46,594 bases of DNA, taken from NCBI GenBank assembly GCA_964408455.1, contig CAYOZN010000035.1, positions 1 to 46,594 on the forward strand, written 5' to 3'. The notes beneath the pieces were generated by a model. The model was not told the origin of the DNA and searched no databases. It was given only the letters and a program-made list of their open reading frames with translations. Positions 8,185-15,619 of this stretch are shown here, in pieces. Origin of the DNA: CAYOZN01 sp964408455. Its GTDB lineage: Bacteria > Planctomycetota > Phycisphaerae > UBA1845 > UTPLA1. The position numbers were made by a program, and so were the translations under genes. Position 1 is the first letter of the stretch. Each line of letters starts with the position of its first letter.

Positions 8185-8682
8185 ATGACGTTGCCAGCAA
8201 GCTCCAACCAGGACCTCGAACCGCCCGTGCGGCCGGTGACCGGCGGCCTGCCCGGCGTCGAGATGCGCCGTCGAAGTCTGCTTCGGCGAATCGCGTTGCT
8301 GGTGGTGGTGCTTGTCGCGGTGACGCTGAGTTTTTTTCAGCTGCGCGACCATTCCAGGCGCCGCAGCTGCCGGGCGTCGCTTTCCCATTACGCAACGCAT
8401 CTGAAGTCATCCCCGCTGGACCCTTTGCATCTACTACCGCTCGAAACGCAATGGAACGAGCTTGACCAGAGTGGCGTGTTTTACAATCCCAACCATTATC
8501 GCTTTCTCCCAAGAAACTGGCAGGCGACTTCCGGCGGGCTCGATCGGCCGCTTGCCGTCTGCGCGCAGCCTCATGTGTCGCTGTTTTCCCGCGGCCGTCA
8601 CGTTCTCATCAGGGGCCAGTCGGATTATGAGATCGTCTGGCTGGAAGAGGATGCAGTTCCCGCAGAGCTCAAGACGGATTGA
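8185..8682 (+). CDS. Hypothetical single-pass membrane protein
   Basis: The likely start is ATG 8185 (MTLPASSNQDLEPP). An open extension to 8101 would overlap the region upstream of the divergent gene. The 165-residue protein has a short cytoplasmic N-terminus, a basic RRRSLLRR stretch, and one membrane helix (IALLVVVLVAVTLSFFQL). A soluble domain follows with the pattern HLLPLETQWNELDQSG, then FYNPNHYRFLPRNW and YEIVWLEEDAVP. It resembles short planctomycete pseudopilin-neighbour or secretion-associated proteins only in layout. I cannot assign a family. The last 14 nt overlap, tail to tail, the end of mnmA on the other strand. Confidence 0.62.
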   Translation: MTLPASSNQDLEPPVRPVTGGLPGVEMRRRSLLRRIALLVVVLVAVTLSFFQLRDHSRRRSCRASLSHYATHLKSSPLDPLHLLPLETQWNELDQSGVFYNPNHYRFLPRNWQATSGGLDRPLAVCAQPHVSLFSRGRHVLIRGQSDYEIVWLEEDAVPAELKTD

Positions 8683-9874
8683 GTCCGGCAGAGATAGCGG
8701 CCGGCATGTCGCCAGCGTGGCCGGTCACGCGCTCGATCCAGCCGCCGCCCAGCACTTCATCTCCCTCGTAGAGCACGACCGCCTGCCCGGGCGTAATGGC
8801 CAGTTGCGCCTGGTCGAATCGAATGGTCGCGGCCTCCGTTCCATGCGGTGTGACCGTGGCGGCCGCGGCCTCGTGTTGATAGCGGATCTTGGCGTGGGCG
8901 CGGAACGGCTTTGCCGGGGCCGGGCTGAGCCAGTTCACGTCGCGGGCAAAGAGTTCGTCCCGCATGACCGAGCGCCGGGGCCCGGCCAGCACCGTGTTGG
9001 TTGCTGCATCGATGGCGGAGACATAGATCGGCTCCCCCGCGGCCACGCGCAGCCCGCGGCGCTGACCCACGGTGAAATGCGGAATGCCGTCGTGGGTGCC
9101 GATGGGATGACCCTCGACGTGCAGAATGGGGCCGGGCTGGAAGACATCGCCGCGCCGGGACTTGACGAGTCGCGCATAGTCGCGATCCGGAACGAAGCAG
9201 ATGTCCTGCGATTCGGCCTTGTCGTGCAGCTCGAGCCCAAGGCGACGCGCGTGCTCTCGCACCTCCGTCTTGGTCAGCTCGCCGAGAGGAAACCAGGTGC
9301 GGGATAGGACCTCGGGGCCGATGCCGAACAGAACGTAGGACTGGTCCTTGCGGGAATCGCGCGCGCGGAACAGCCGGGGCCGGCCGCCGTCGCGCACGAT
9401 GCGGGCATAATGACCGGTCGCGACATAGTCGGCATCGATGGCGTCGGCGTACTCCATGAGGCGGCCGAACTTCAGCCACTGGTTGCAGCGCACGCACGGG
9501 TTCGGCGTTCGGGCGCTGGCATACTCGTCGACAAAATAGTCGACGAGGCGGTCGAAATCCTCCTCGAAGTTGAGCGAGTAGAAGGGAATGTTGAGTTGCG
9601 CGGCGACCTGCCGTGCGTCGGTGGCGTCGGCCGCGGAGCAACAGCCGCGCGACTTTTGCTGTGCCGGCGCAAGCGGAAGGCTCATTTTCACGGGCGCGGG
9701 CTGCGGTTCATGAGTGCCCGCGGCGCAGGTTTCCGCCGCAGTCTGGTATCGATCCGCACCGAGGCGCATAAAGACGCCCACCACGTCGCAGCCCTGTTCG
9801 CGGAGGAGGCAGGCTGCCACGCTCGAATCGACGCCGCCACTCATGGCGACCAGGACTCGCGGGGAGCGGTTCAT
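8669..9874 (-). CDS. mnmA: tRNA-specific 2-thiouridylase MnmA
   Basis: This 401-residue protein is the PP-loop ATPase that adds sulfur at U34 of tRNA-Lys, -Glu and -Gln. The PP-loop MSGGVDSSVA lies at about 11-20. The catalytic Cys of the N-terminal half is in NPCVRCNQWLKFG and the second conserved Cys is in ESQDICFVPD. The family signatures YVATGHYARI, KDQSYVLFG and HFTVGQRRGL are all present. Residues of about 40-80 hold an insertion with two Cys pairs (TCAAGTHEP ... SRGCCSAADATDA), longer than in E. coli and seen in some other phyla. A tRNA-Lys(UUU), a predicted substrate, is encoded at 24436. The gene is followed downstream (lower coordinates) by the convergent membrane-protein gene. Confidence 0.95.
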   Translation of the reverse strand: MNRSPRVLVAMSGGVDSSVAACLLREQGCDVVGVFMRLGADRYQTAAETCAAGTHEPQPAPVKMSLPLAPAQQKSRGCCSAADATDARQVAAQLNIPFYSLNFEEDFDRLVDYFVDEYASARTPNPCVRCNQWLKFGRLMEYADAIDADYVATGHYARIVRDGGRPRLFRARDSRKDQSYVLFGIGPEVLSRTWFPLGELTKTEVREHARRLGLELHDKAESQDICFVPDRDYARLVKSRRGDVFQPGPILHVEGHPIGTHDGIPHFTVGQRRGLRVAAGEPIYVSAIDAATNTVLAGPRRSVMRDELFARDVNWLSPAPAKPFRAHAKIRYQHEAAAATVTPHGTEAATIRFDQAQLAITPGQAVVLYEGDEVLGGGWIERVTGHAGDMPAAISAGLNPS

Positions 9875-9986
9875 TCCACCATTTTAGGGCACGTGCGGCA
9901 ATCCGCACAGACGGGACCGGTGGCGCCGTGGCGCTACGTTCCGGCGCGGCGTGCGGACGCATTCGCACGCAGCGGGAAGAACAAGT

Positions 9987-10802
9987 TCAGCACATGGGCG
10001 CGGCGAGGGCGGTGGCGGGCTCGGCTTGCGAGTGGACCACGCACTGCGGCTCGGCCTCCAGCCACTGGATCGCGACGTTCGCCACCAGCGGATCGAACTG
10101 TTTGCCGGCGTTGTTTCGCAGTTCGTAGATGGTTTCTTCGAGTGTTCGGGGCGCCTTGTACACCCGCGGCGAGAGCATGGCATCGATGCTGTCGGCCACC
10201 TGGATGATGCGGGCCCCAAATGGGATGTCATTGCCGGCCAGGCCGCAGGGATAGCCGCGGCCGTTGTACCACTCGTGGTGGTGCAGCACCAGTGGCACCG
10301 CCGGCTCGAGGAAGCCGATCGGCTCGATGATGGCCGCCCCGATTGAGGGATGCGACTTCATCACGGTAAATTCTTCCGGCGTGAGGCGGCCGGGCTTGAC
10401 CAGGATGGCATCCGGAATTCCGATCTTGCCGACGTCGTGCAGGAATGCCGCGATCCGGACGACGTGCACGTCCTCGCTGCGCAGGCCCAGCCGCGCCGCC
10501 AGGCAGCGGGAGTAGATTTCCACCTGCGTCGAGTGGCGAGCCGTGTATGGGTCTTTGGCCTGGAGGGCCGCGAGCAGCCCCAGGATCGTGTCGGCCTGGT
10601 GGCTGCCGTGGTGGTTGCGATTGTCGGCGAGTCGCGACGTTCCGGCGGCAAAAGAGAGCTGGCTCAGTTCGGAGAGCGGATTGATCCGCAGATCGCCGAG
10701 GCGGCCGGCATCGATCACCGTTTTCTGCGTGGGCCGGCGAGAGAGCGGCTGCCCCTTGTCCAGTGGCAGCGGCCGCATGCCTGCACCGTGTAGGCGAGTC
10801 AT
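9987..10802 (-). CDS. HD-GYP domain phosphodiesterase
   Basis: The start is ATG 10802-10800, chosen because GGGGGA lies about 6 nt upstream. The product has 271 residues. Residues 1-65 are a low-conservation N-terminal extension with no receiver or PAS domain. From about residue 70 there is an HD-GYP domain: ARHSTQVEIYSRCLA, then LHDVGKIGIPD with metal-binding His122-Asp123 and Lys126, then MKSHPSIGA, then HHHEWYNGRGYP. The usual HHE..DGxGYP has Asn for Asp here, which is a common variant. Such enzymes hydrolyse cyclic-di-GMP. With type IV pilus ATPase genes elsewhere in the window, control of motility or surface behaviour is plausible but not shown. Confidence 0.93.
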   Translation of the reverse strand: MTRLHGAGMRPLPLDKGQPLSRRPTQKTVIDAGRLGDLRINPLSELSQLSFAAGTSRLADNRNHHGSHQADTILGLLAALQAKDPYTARHSTQVEIYSRCLAARLGLRSEDVHVVRIAAFLHDVGKIGIPDAILVKPGRLTPEEFTVMKSHPSIGAAIIEPIGFLEPAVPLVLHHHEWYNGRGYPCGLAGNDIPFGARIIQVADSIDAMLSPRVYKAPRTLEETIYELRNNAGKQFDPLVANVAIQWLEAEPQCVVHSQAEPATALAAPMC

Positions 10803-11090
10803 GGTCGTTCCCCCCTGCGTTCGTCGGGTGCGGCAGACCGGCATTGTGCCGGCGTCGCGTCCCGTGCATCATCGGAGCGCATCTTCGAATGCTTGAGCGG
10901 CGTGGCGCCGGTGGGCGGACGGAACTGGCGGCAGGAAAAATGGAATGCGGACGGACGCAGGGCTGATATAGGAATCCATACGATAGAGGGCGGATTGCGG
11001 CGGGGCAGGAGGCCGGTTATGTGCCCCGCCAGGCTGTGAAAATAACGGCGTCCGCAAATGCCGCGGAATGAGGGACGGGGCCGGCGAGGT

Positions 11091-12500
11091 ATGGGACAGC
11101 GCACGCGAATAGTTCTGGGTCTGAACAGCGGCACCAGCGCCGACGGCGTCGACGCGGCGGCCTGCGAGATCTCCGGGCAGGGCGAGCGCATGCGGGTGCG
11201 CCTGATCGGCCACGTGCAGCGGGCCTACGCGCCGGAGCTTCGATCGCGGCTGTTGGCCGTAATGGCGCCGGCGCGGACGACGACGGAGGAGATCTGCCGG
11301 CTGAACACAGCGGTGGGGGACGCCTTTGCCGCCACGGCGATGGCACTGCTGAAGAAGCTGGGGCTGAAGCGCGTGGACCTGGTGGGTTCGCACGGGCAGA
11401 CCGTGTGTCATCTGCCGCCCCGCGTCTCGATGACATCAGCTCGTGTGCCACTGCTGGAAAGCACTGGCACACGGAAAGCACTGCGTGAAGGCAGTGGCAC
11501 GGCGGGAGAAACCGGCACGCTTCAGATCGGCGATGCGGCGATCATCGCGGCGCGGCTGGGGGCGCCGGTGGTGTCGCAGTTCCGCCAGGCGGACATGGCG
11601 GTCGGTGGTCAGGGGGCACCGCTGGTGCCGTGGACCGACTGGGTGCTCTTTCGCCATGCCCGGCGCACGCGCGTCGTGCAGAACATCGGCGGCATCGCCA
11701 ACCTGACATGGCTCCCTTGCGGCACCGGCAATCGGCCGATGCGCGGCAAAGCCTCAAAGCCCCGGCCTTGCACCGCGGACGATGTCATCGCCTTTGACAC
11801 CGGACCCGGCAACATGCTGATCGATGCACTGGTTTCGCACTTCTCCGGCGGACGACAGACCTACGATCGCGGCGGGACGCTGGCACGGCGCGGGACCGTG
11901 ATGGACGACGTGCTGGCCCACGTGTTGGCGCATCCATACCTCCGGCGGATGCCGCCCAAGAGCTGCGGTCGCGAGGAATTCGGAGCAGGCTACGCGGCGG
12001 AGCTGCTGCGCCGCTTCGGCCGCCGCCGTCGCCCGGCGGAGGACTGGATCGCGACGGCGACTCGCGTGACTGCCGAAAGCATCGCCGCGGCCTACGCCGA
12101 TCTATGGCACGTGCATCCCACCATTGAATCGAATCGTTCACCTGGCCGCGCAGGCCGTGTCGGCGCTAGGCCGGTGCCACGCATGCGGCGCGATACGGCG
12201 GCGGATGCGCTTGAGATCATCCTCTGCGGCGGCGGGGCGAAGAATAGAACGCTGCGGTCGATGCTCGCCAAAGCGGTGGAGGCGCGACTCGGATTCGCCC
12301 CCGAGTTTTCGACAACCGACGACTACGGCATTTCGACGCAGGCGAAGGAGTGCGTGTCGTTTGCCATGCTGGCGGTGGCGCGGGTGGACGGCGTCGCGGC
12401 AAATCTACCCGGCGTCACCGGCGCGCGCTGCCGAACCGTCCTCGGCGCCGTACAAGACGCGGTTCAAATTCGAAGAACCGCTGCCGCGCTATTAGAATAA
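11091..12500 (+). CDS. anmK: Anhydro-N-acetylmuramic acid kinase AnmK
   Basis: AnmK cleaves and phosphorylates 1,6-anhydro-MurNAc to MurNAc-6-phosphate in murein recycling. The phosphate-binding GLNSGTSADGVD lies at the N-terminus, followed by GSHGQTV, TLQIGDAAIIA, GGQGAPLVPW, NIGGIANLTWLP, AFDTGPGNMLID and CGGGAKN. Start 11091 gives 469 residues, and 11058 is an alternative start with no better ribosome site. The usual length is about 370-390. The excess lies mainly in three inserts: residues of about 115-140 (VPLLESTGTRKALREGSG), a Pro/Lys/Arg-rich insert after NLTWLP, and an Arg-rich insert before the CGGG motif. The first insert is encoded by a palindromic repeat (see 11443-11500). All catalytic motifs remain, so activity is likely. 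murQ lies downstream on the same strand. Confidence 0.93.
   Translation: MGQRTRIVLGLNSGTSADGVDAAACEISGQGERMRVRLIGHVQRAYAPELRSRLLAVMAPARTTTEEICRLNTAVGDAFAATAMALLKKLGLKRVDLVGSHGQTVCHLPPRVSMTSARVPLLESTGTRKALREGSGTAGETGTLQIGDAAIIAARLGAPVVSQFRQADMAVGGQGAPLVPWTDWVLFRHARRTRVVQNIGGIANLTWLPCGTGNRPMRGKASKPRPCTADDVIAFDTGPGNMLIDALVSHFSGGRQTYDRGGTLARRGTVMDDVLAHVLAHPYLRRMPPKSCGREEFGAGYAAELLRRFGRRRRPAEDWIATATRVTAESIAAAYADLWHVHPTIESNRSPGRAGRVGARPVPRMRRDTAADALEIILCGGGAKNRTLRSMLAKAVEARLGFAPEFSTTDDYGISTQAKECVSFAMLAVARVDGVAANLPGVTGARCRTVLGAVQDAVQIRRTAAALLE
11443..11500 (+). repeat. Palindromic repeat unit inside anmK, related to the terminal tandem array
   Basis: GTGCCACTGC (11445-11454) and GCAGTGGCAC (11491-11500) are perfect 10-bp inverted arms. 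Within them GTGTGCCACTGCT pairs with AGCACTGGCACAC around a GGAA loop with one mismatch, and CACTGC/GCAGTG forms a second hairpin. The 15-nt TCGTGTGCCACTGCT is identical to the unit boundary of the tandem array at 46405-46594. The element reads through without a stop in the anmK frame. Confidence 0.7.
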
Positions 12501-12601
12501 CGGCATTGCCGGAGTTTACCGCGCCCGATTTGTTTTCAAACTGATTTACACCGCACTTTGTTTCGCAAATCGCGCTGAACGGCTCCCGCCGCGGACCGAA
12601 G

Positions 12602-13444
12602 ATGGAAAAACCGTTCGTCAGGCCGATCCCGATTGACCTCTTCTGCCTCAGGTGCGGATACAACCTCCGTACCTGCCCGGTCATCGGCGTCTGCCCCGAA
12701 TGTGGTCTGAAGATCCGGGCGTCGCTGTTGCGCATACAGATCGCCCGGCTCGATCCCGATTGCATGGCTAAACTCCGTTCCGGCACCACCTGGATGTGCA
12801 GGGCCGTCTTCGGCGCGCTTGCGGCATTTGGCATTTGCCAGGTCGTGTTGTGGGTGCTCTCCATCTGGATTTCCGTACCGAGCCACATCGCGTTCTTCGC
12901 GCTATTGGTGGGGTTGTTTATCGCACTCGCGGCCGTGTGGATGTTTACGGCATCTCCCGCCGTCGCAGGGCTGGGAAGGTCCGCCGAACTGGCCCGCAAT
13001 TTCGCCCACTGGCTCACGCTGCCGGTGGCGGCCGGCAGCCTGTGGCTGACATGGGCGATCGCGACCGGCCCTCCCAGCAGCCTCGATCTCTGGATCGGGG
13101 CATTGGCCACGCCATTCGGCTTGCTGGGCGGCATCGGCGCAATCGCCTTCGCATATTACTGTCGGGCCCTCGCCGGTCTCGTGCACGGCGAATTGGCGAT
13201 GCGCTCGGCGGACCAGTACCTGTGCTGTTTTGCCGTCGTCTGGCCCTTTTGCTTTGCAGGCATGCTGATGGGCTTGCTTGGGCAGAGCGCCGACGCGGCC
13301 TTTTGCGCGGCCGTGCCCGGCGGCATCGGCGCGCTCGCGTTTGGAACGCTCATCCTGGCGCTTCCGACCTATTTCGATCTGGAGGCAGCAGCCGGAGACG
13401 AGCGGACGCTGTTTGAAGAAATGGACCCCAGGCAGGGCGGGTGA
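12602..13444 (+). CDS. Zinc-ribbon membrane protein
   Basis: This 280-residue protein has an N-terminal zinc ribbon, CLRCGYNLRTC then GVCPECG, at about 15-36. A basic linker follows, then roughly six hydrophobic segments, for example VFGALAAFGICQVVLWVLSI and AFFALLVGLFIALAAVWMF. The C-terminal tail is acidic (LFEEMDPRQGG). This ribbon-plus-membrane layout is frequent in planctomycetes and has no assigned function that I know. The next gene encodes a smaller relative with the ribbon at its C-terminus. The position between anmK and murQ suggests co-transcription, but gives no evidence of a role in murein recycling. Confidence 0.8.
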   Translation: MEKPFVRPIPIDLFCLRCGYNLRTCPVIGVCPECGLKIRASLLRIQIARLDPDCMAKLRSGTTWMCRAVFGALAAFGICQVVLWVLSIWISVPSHIAFFALLVGLFIALAAVWMFTASPAVAGLGRSAELARNFAHWLTLPVAAGSLWLTWAIATGPPSSLDLWIGALATPFGLLGGIGAIAFAYYCRALAGLVHGELAMRSADQYLCCFAVVWPFCFAGMLMGLLGQSADAAFCAAVPGGIGALAFGTLILALPTYFDLEAAAGDERTLFEEMDPRQGG

Positions 13445-13492
13445 TCCGACGGCTCCCGGCCGGCCCCGCCTGCAAGCGCGCGCAAAAAGAGG

Positions 13493-13994
13493 ATGAAACG
13501 CGAAAGGGACGACAATTCGACGGAACAAGAGCCGTTGTGGGAGTCGCTCCTTCGCATCGCGCTCTGGTGCGCATTGATCGCATTTGTCAGTGCAGCTGCG
13601 TCATCGTTGCGCCCTACCGCGCGGATATCTGGCCATTGCGCTGCTGCCCATCAGCGTGCTGCATCTCGCCCGCACCAATCGCCATTTGCCGATGTTCTCG
13701 GCGTACGGCGCGTTCGCAGGCTTCGCCATCGCCAGTGTTTGGCTGGAGCCGCTTTTCCCACCATTCACAACCCATCGCGACGATCTGGAATATGCCGGCC
13801 TCCTGGGTGCGATTGCGTTCACTGCTGCCGTTGCGTGCCGATTTCTCGCGGCGATGGTTCATTCGCGCCGTTTCCCGACTCCGAAGGACATTCCGCTTTG
13901 CCCCCGATGCGGTTACAACCTGACGGGCAACGTCAGCGGCATCTGCCCGGAATGCGGCAGGCCGCTCGTCAAGGAGGATGAAAAAGGCCCGTGA
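13493..13994 (+). pseudogene. Zinc-ribbon membrane protein gene with an apparent +1 frameshift
   Basis: From ATG 13493 one frame gives a convincing start (MKRERDDNSTEQEPLWESLL, then RIALWCALIAFVSAAASSL) but turns to low-quality sequence after about 13610. The next frame supplies RGYLAIALLPISVLHLART, further membrane segments and a C-terminal zinc ribbon (CPRCGYNLTGN ... CPECGRPL), and ends at 13994. Dropping one C from the CCC run at 13612-13614 joins them into a 166-residue protein. The cause could be a real inactivating mutation, a sequencing or assembly error, or less likely programmed frameshifting. An alternative call is a short intact gene starting at 13584. The stop overlaps the GTG start of murQ (GTGA), so translation through this gene may be coupled to murQ. 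Confidence 0.6.
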
Positions 13995-15055
13995 GACAGA
14001 AGCGCAAGCCGCCATCCGCCAACGGTCGCCCGTCGTCGGCAAATGGAGCTCTCCGCTCCGGCCGGCGTGGCCACCTGCTGACCGAACAGCAAAATTCATC
14101 ATCGACCGCGCTCGACCGTCTCTCCACCGCCGACGCATTCGACGTCATGAACCGCGAGGACTGCTCGGTTCCCGCCGCCGTTGCGGGCGCCAAGCGCGAG
14201 ATCGTCCGCGCGGTCGAAGCGGTGTCAGTCGCGTGGCAGCAGGGCGGGCGGCTGATCTACGTCGGCGCGGGCACCAGCGGTCGCCTCGGCGTGCTCGATG
14301 CATCGGAGTGCCCGCCCACCTTCCGCAGCGACCCGCGGATGGTGCGCGGCATTATCGCGGGCGGGAAGAAAGCCCTGTGGCGAAGCGTCGAGGGGGCCGA
14401 GGATGATCCCGTCGCGGCGCGCAAGGCCATCGCCGCGATGAAAGTCGGGCATAGCGACGTGGTCATGGGCATCGCCGCCGGCGGCACCACGCCCTACGTG
14501 CACGCCGCCCTGGCAGAAGCGCGAAAGCGCGGCGCAAAGACCATCTTCTTCTCCTGCGTGCCCCGGCAGCAGGTCAAGGCCGCCGTCGATATCGACATCC
14601 GCGTGCTCGTGGGCCCGGAAGTGCTGACGGGCTCGACCAGGCTGAAGGCCGGCACCGCGACCAAGCTCACGCTGAACATGATCACCACGCTTGCCATGGT
14701 GCGCATCGGAAAGACCCACGGCAATCTCATGGTCGATCTCAACAGCTACGCCTGCCGCAAGCTGGTGGACCGTGCCACGCGCGTCGTCAGCGCCGTGACC
14801 GGCCTGCCGTACGACGACGCTAGCGCGCTGCTGCATGCCGCGCGCGGGCGTGCCAAGACGGCGATCGTCATGCACGCGCTGGGCTTGTCCCCTATCGAGG
14901 CCGAGCGCGCGCTTGCGGCCGGGGCAGGGCGGATTTCGGCCGTGATTCCTCAACTGGATCTTCCGCAGCCAGCGCGAACGCCTACCAACCGCCGCAAATC
15001 CACAAATCACAGCGTCCCCGGCAGCTTGCGTCCGCGGCTGCGTCGCCGAAAATGA
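13991..15055 (+). CDS. murQ: N-acetylmuramic acid 6-phosphate etherase MurQ
   Basis: MurQ removes the lactyl ether from MurNAc-6-phosphate to give GlcNAc-6-phosphate and lactate, the step after AnmK. The start is GTG 13991, overlapping the previous stop as GTGA, with AAGGAGG about 13 nt upstream. This gives 354 residues. The SIS-domain signature is clear: YVGAGTSGRLGVLDASECPP, then GIAAGGTTPYVHAAL, GPEVLTGSTRLKAGTATKL and KTHGNLMVDL. The first 30 residues and the last 25 (Pro/Arg-rich) extend beyond the usual length of about 300. The stop overlaps the next start as ATGA, so the run is probably one operon. Confidence 0.94.
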   Translation: MRQKRKPPSANGRPSSANGALRSGRRGHLLTEQQNSSSTALDRLSTADAFDVMNREDCSVPAAVAGAKREIVRAVEAVSVAWQQGGRLIYVGAGTSGRLGVLDASECPPTFRSDPRMVRGIIAGGKKALWRSVEGAEDDPVAARKAIAAMKVGHSDVVMGIAAGGTTPYVHAALAEARKRGAKTIFFSCVPRQQVKAAVDIDIRVLVGPEVLTGSTRLKAGTATKLTLNMITTLAMVRIGKTHGNLMVDLNSYACRKLVDRATRVVSAVTGLPYDDASALLHAARGRAKTAIVMHALGLSPIEAERALAAGAGRISAVIPQLDLPQPARTPTNRRKSTNHSVPGSLRPRLRRRK

Positions 15056-15492
15056 CGGCGATGACAGACGCGTTGCCGAATAGCTGCGAGCTGCACATCC
15101 GCGTGCGCTATGCGGAAAGCGATCCCATGGGCTATCTGCATCACTCCAAGTACTTCGAGTACTTCGAGATGGGGCGGACCGAGCTGCTGCGGCTGGCCGG
15201 GTTTCGCTATCGCGATCTGGAGGACCGGGGCGTGCTGTTCGCGGTGGCCAAAGTCGAATGCCGCTTCCGCGCGCCGGCCCGCTACGACGACGACTTGATT
15301 CTCACCACCCGTATCGACCGCATGACGCGGGCACGGATCGACCATTCATATGAACTGAAGCGTGACGGCCTGCTCCTGTGCGAAGCCAAAACCACGCTGG
15401 CCTGCATCGATCGCTCCGGCGGATTGATCCCCATCCCCGACGAGATCTTCAATCGGGCACAGGCCGCAGGAGGATCGTCGGTTGCCAACTGA
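15052..15492 (+). CDS. Hotdog-fold acyl-CoA thioesterase (YbgC/4HBT family)
   Basis: This 146-residue protein starts at ATG 15052, overlapping the murQ stop by 4 nt. The family signature VRYAESDPMGYLHHSKYFEY is present at about 18-37, with the catalytic Asp in SDPMG. It is followed by the long hotdog helix (EMGRTELLRLAGF) and beta strands (FAVAKVECRFRAPARYDD, LILTTRIDRMT). Members hydrolyse short or aromatic acyl-CoA or acyl-ACP. YbgC itself works with the Tol-Pal envelope system in E. coli. The substrate here is unknown. ATG 15061 is an alternative start three codons in. Confidence 0.88.
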   Translation: MTAMTDALPNSCELHIRVRYAESDPMGYLHHSKYFEYFEMGRTELLRLAGFRYRDLEDRGVLFAVAKVECRFRAPARYDDDLILTTRIDRMTRARIDHSYELKRDGLLLCEAKTTLACIDRSGGLIPIPDEIFNRAQAAGGSSVAN

Positions 15493-15619
15493 ACATCCAT
15501 GGACAGAATGGACGGGATGAGCCGCCCGTGTGCCGCGCCCCGGTTATGATTGGCCGTGAGCGGCGCTGCCGTACGATCCTGTTGATTCTTCGTATCTGTG
15601 CATTCCTGGAACTGACTCG

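Noticed and set aside
13584..13994. An intact short zinc-ribbon protein starting at 13584
   Set aside because: The first residues of that frame look non-native, whereas the frame from 13493 supplies a natural N-terminus and first membrane helix. A frameshifted longer gene fits better, though this is not certain.
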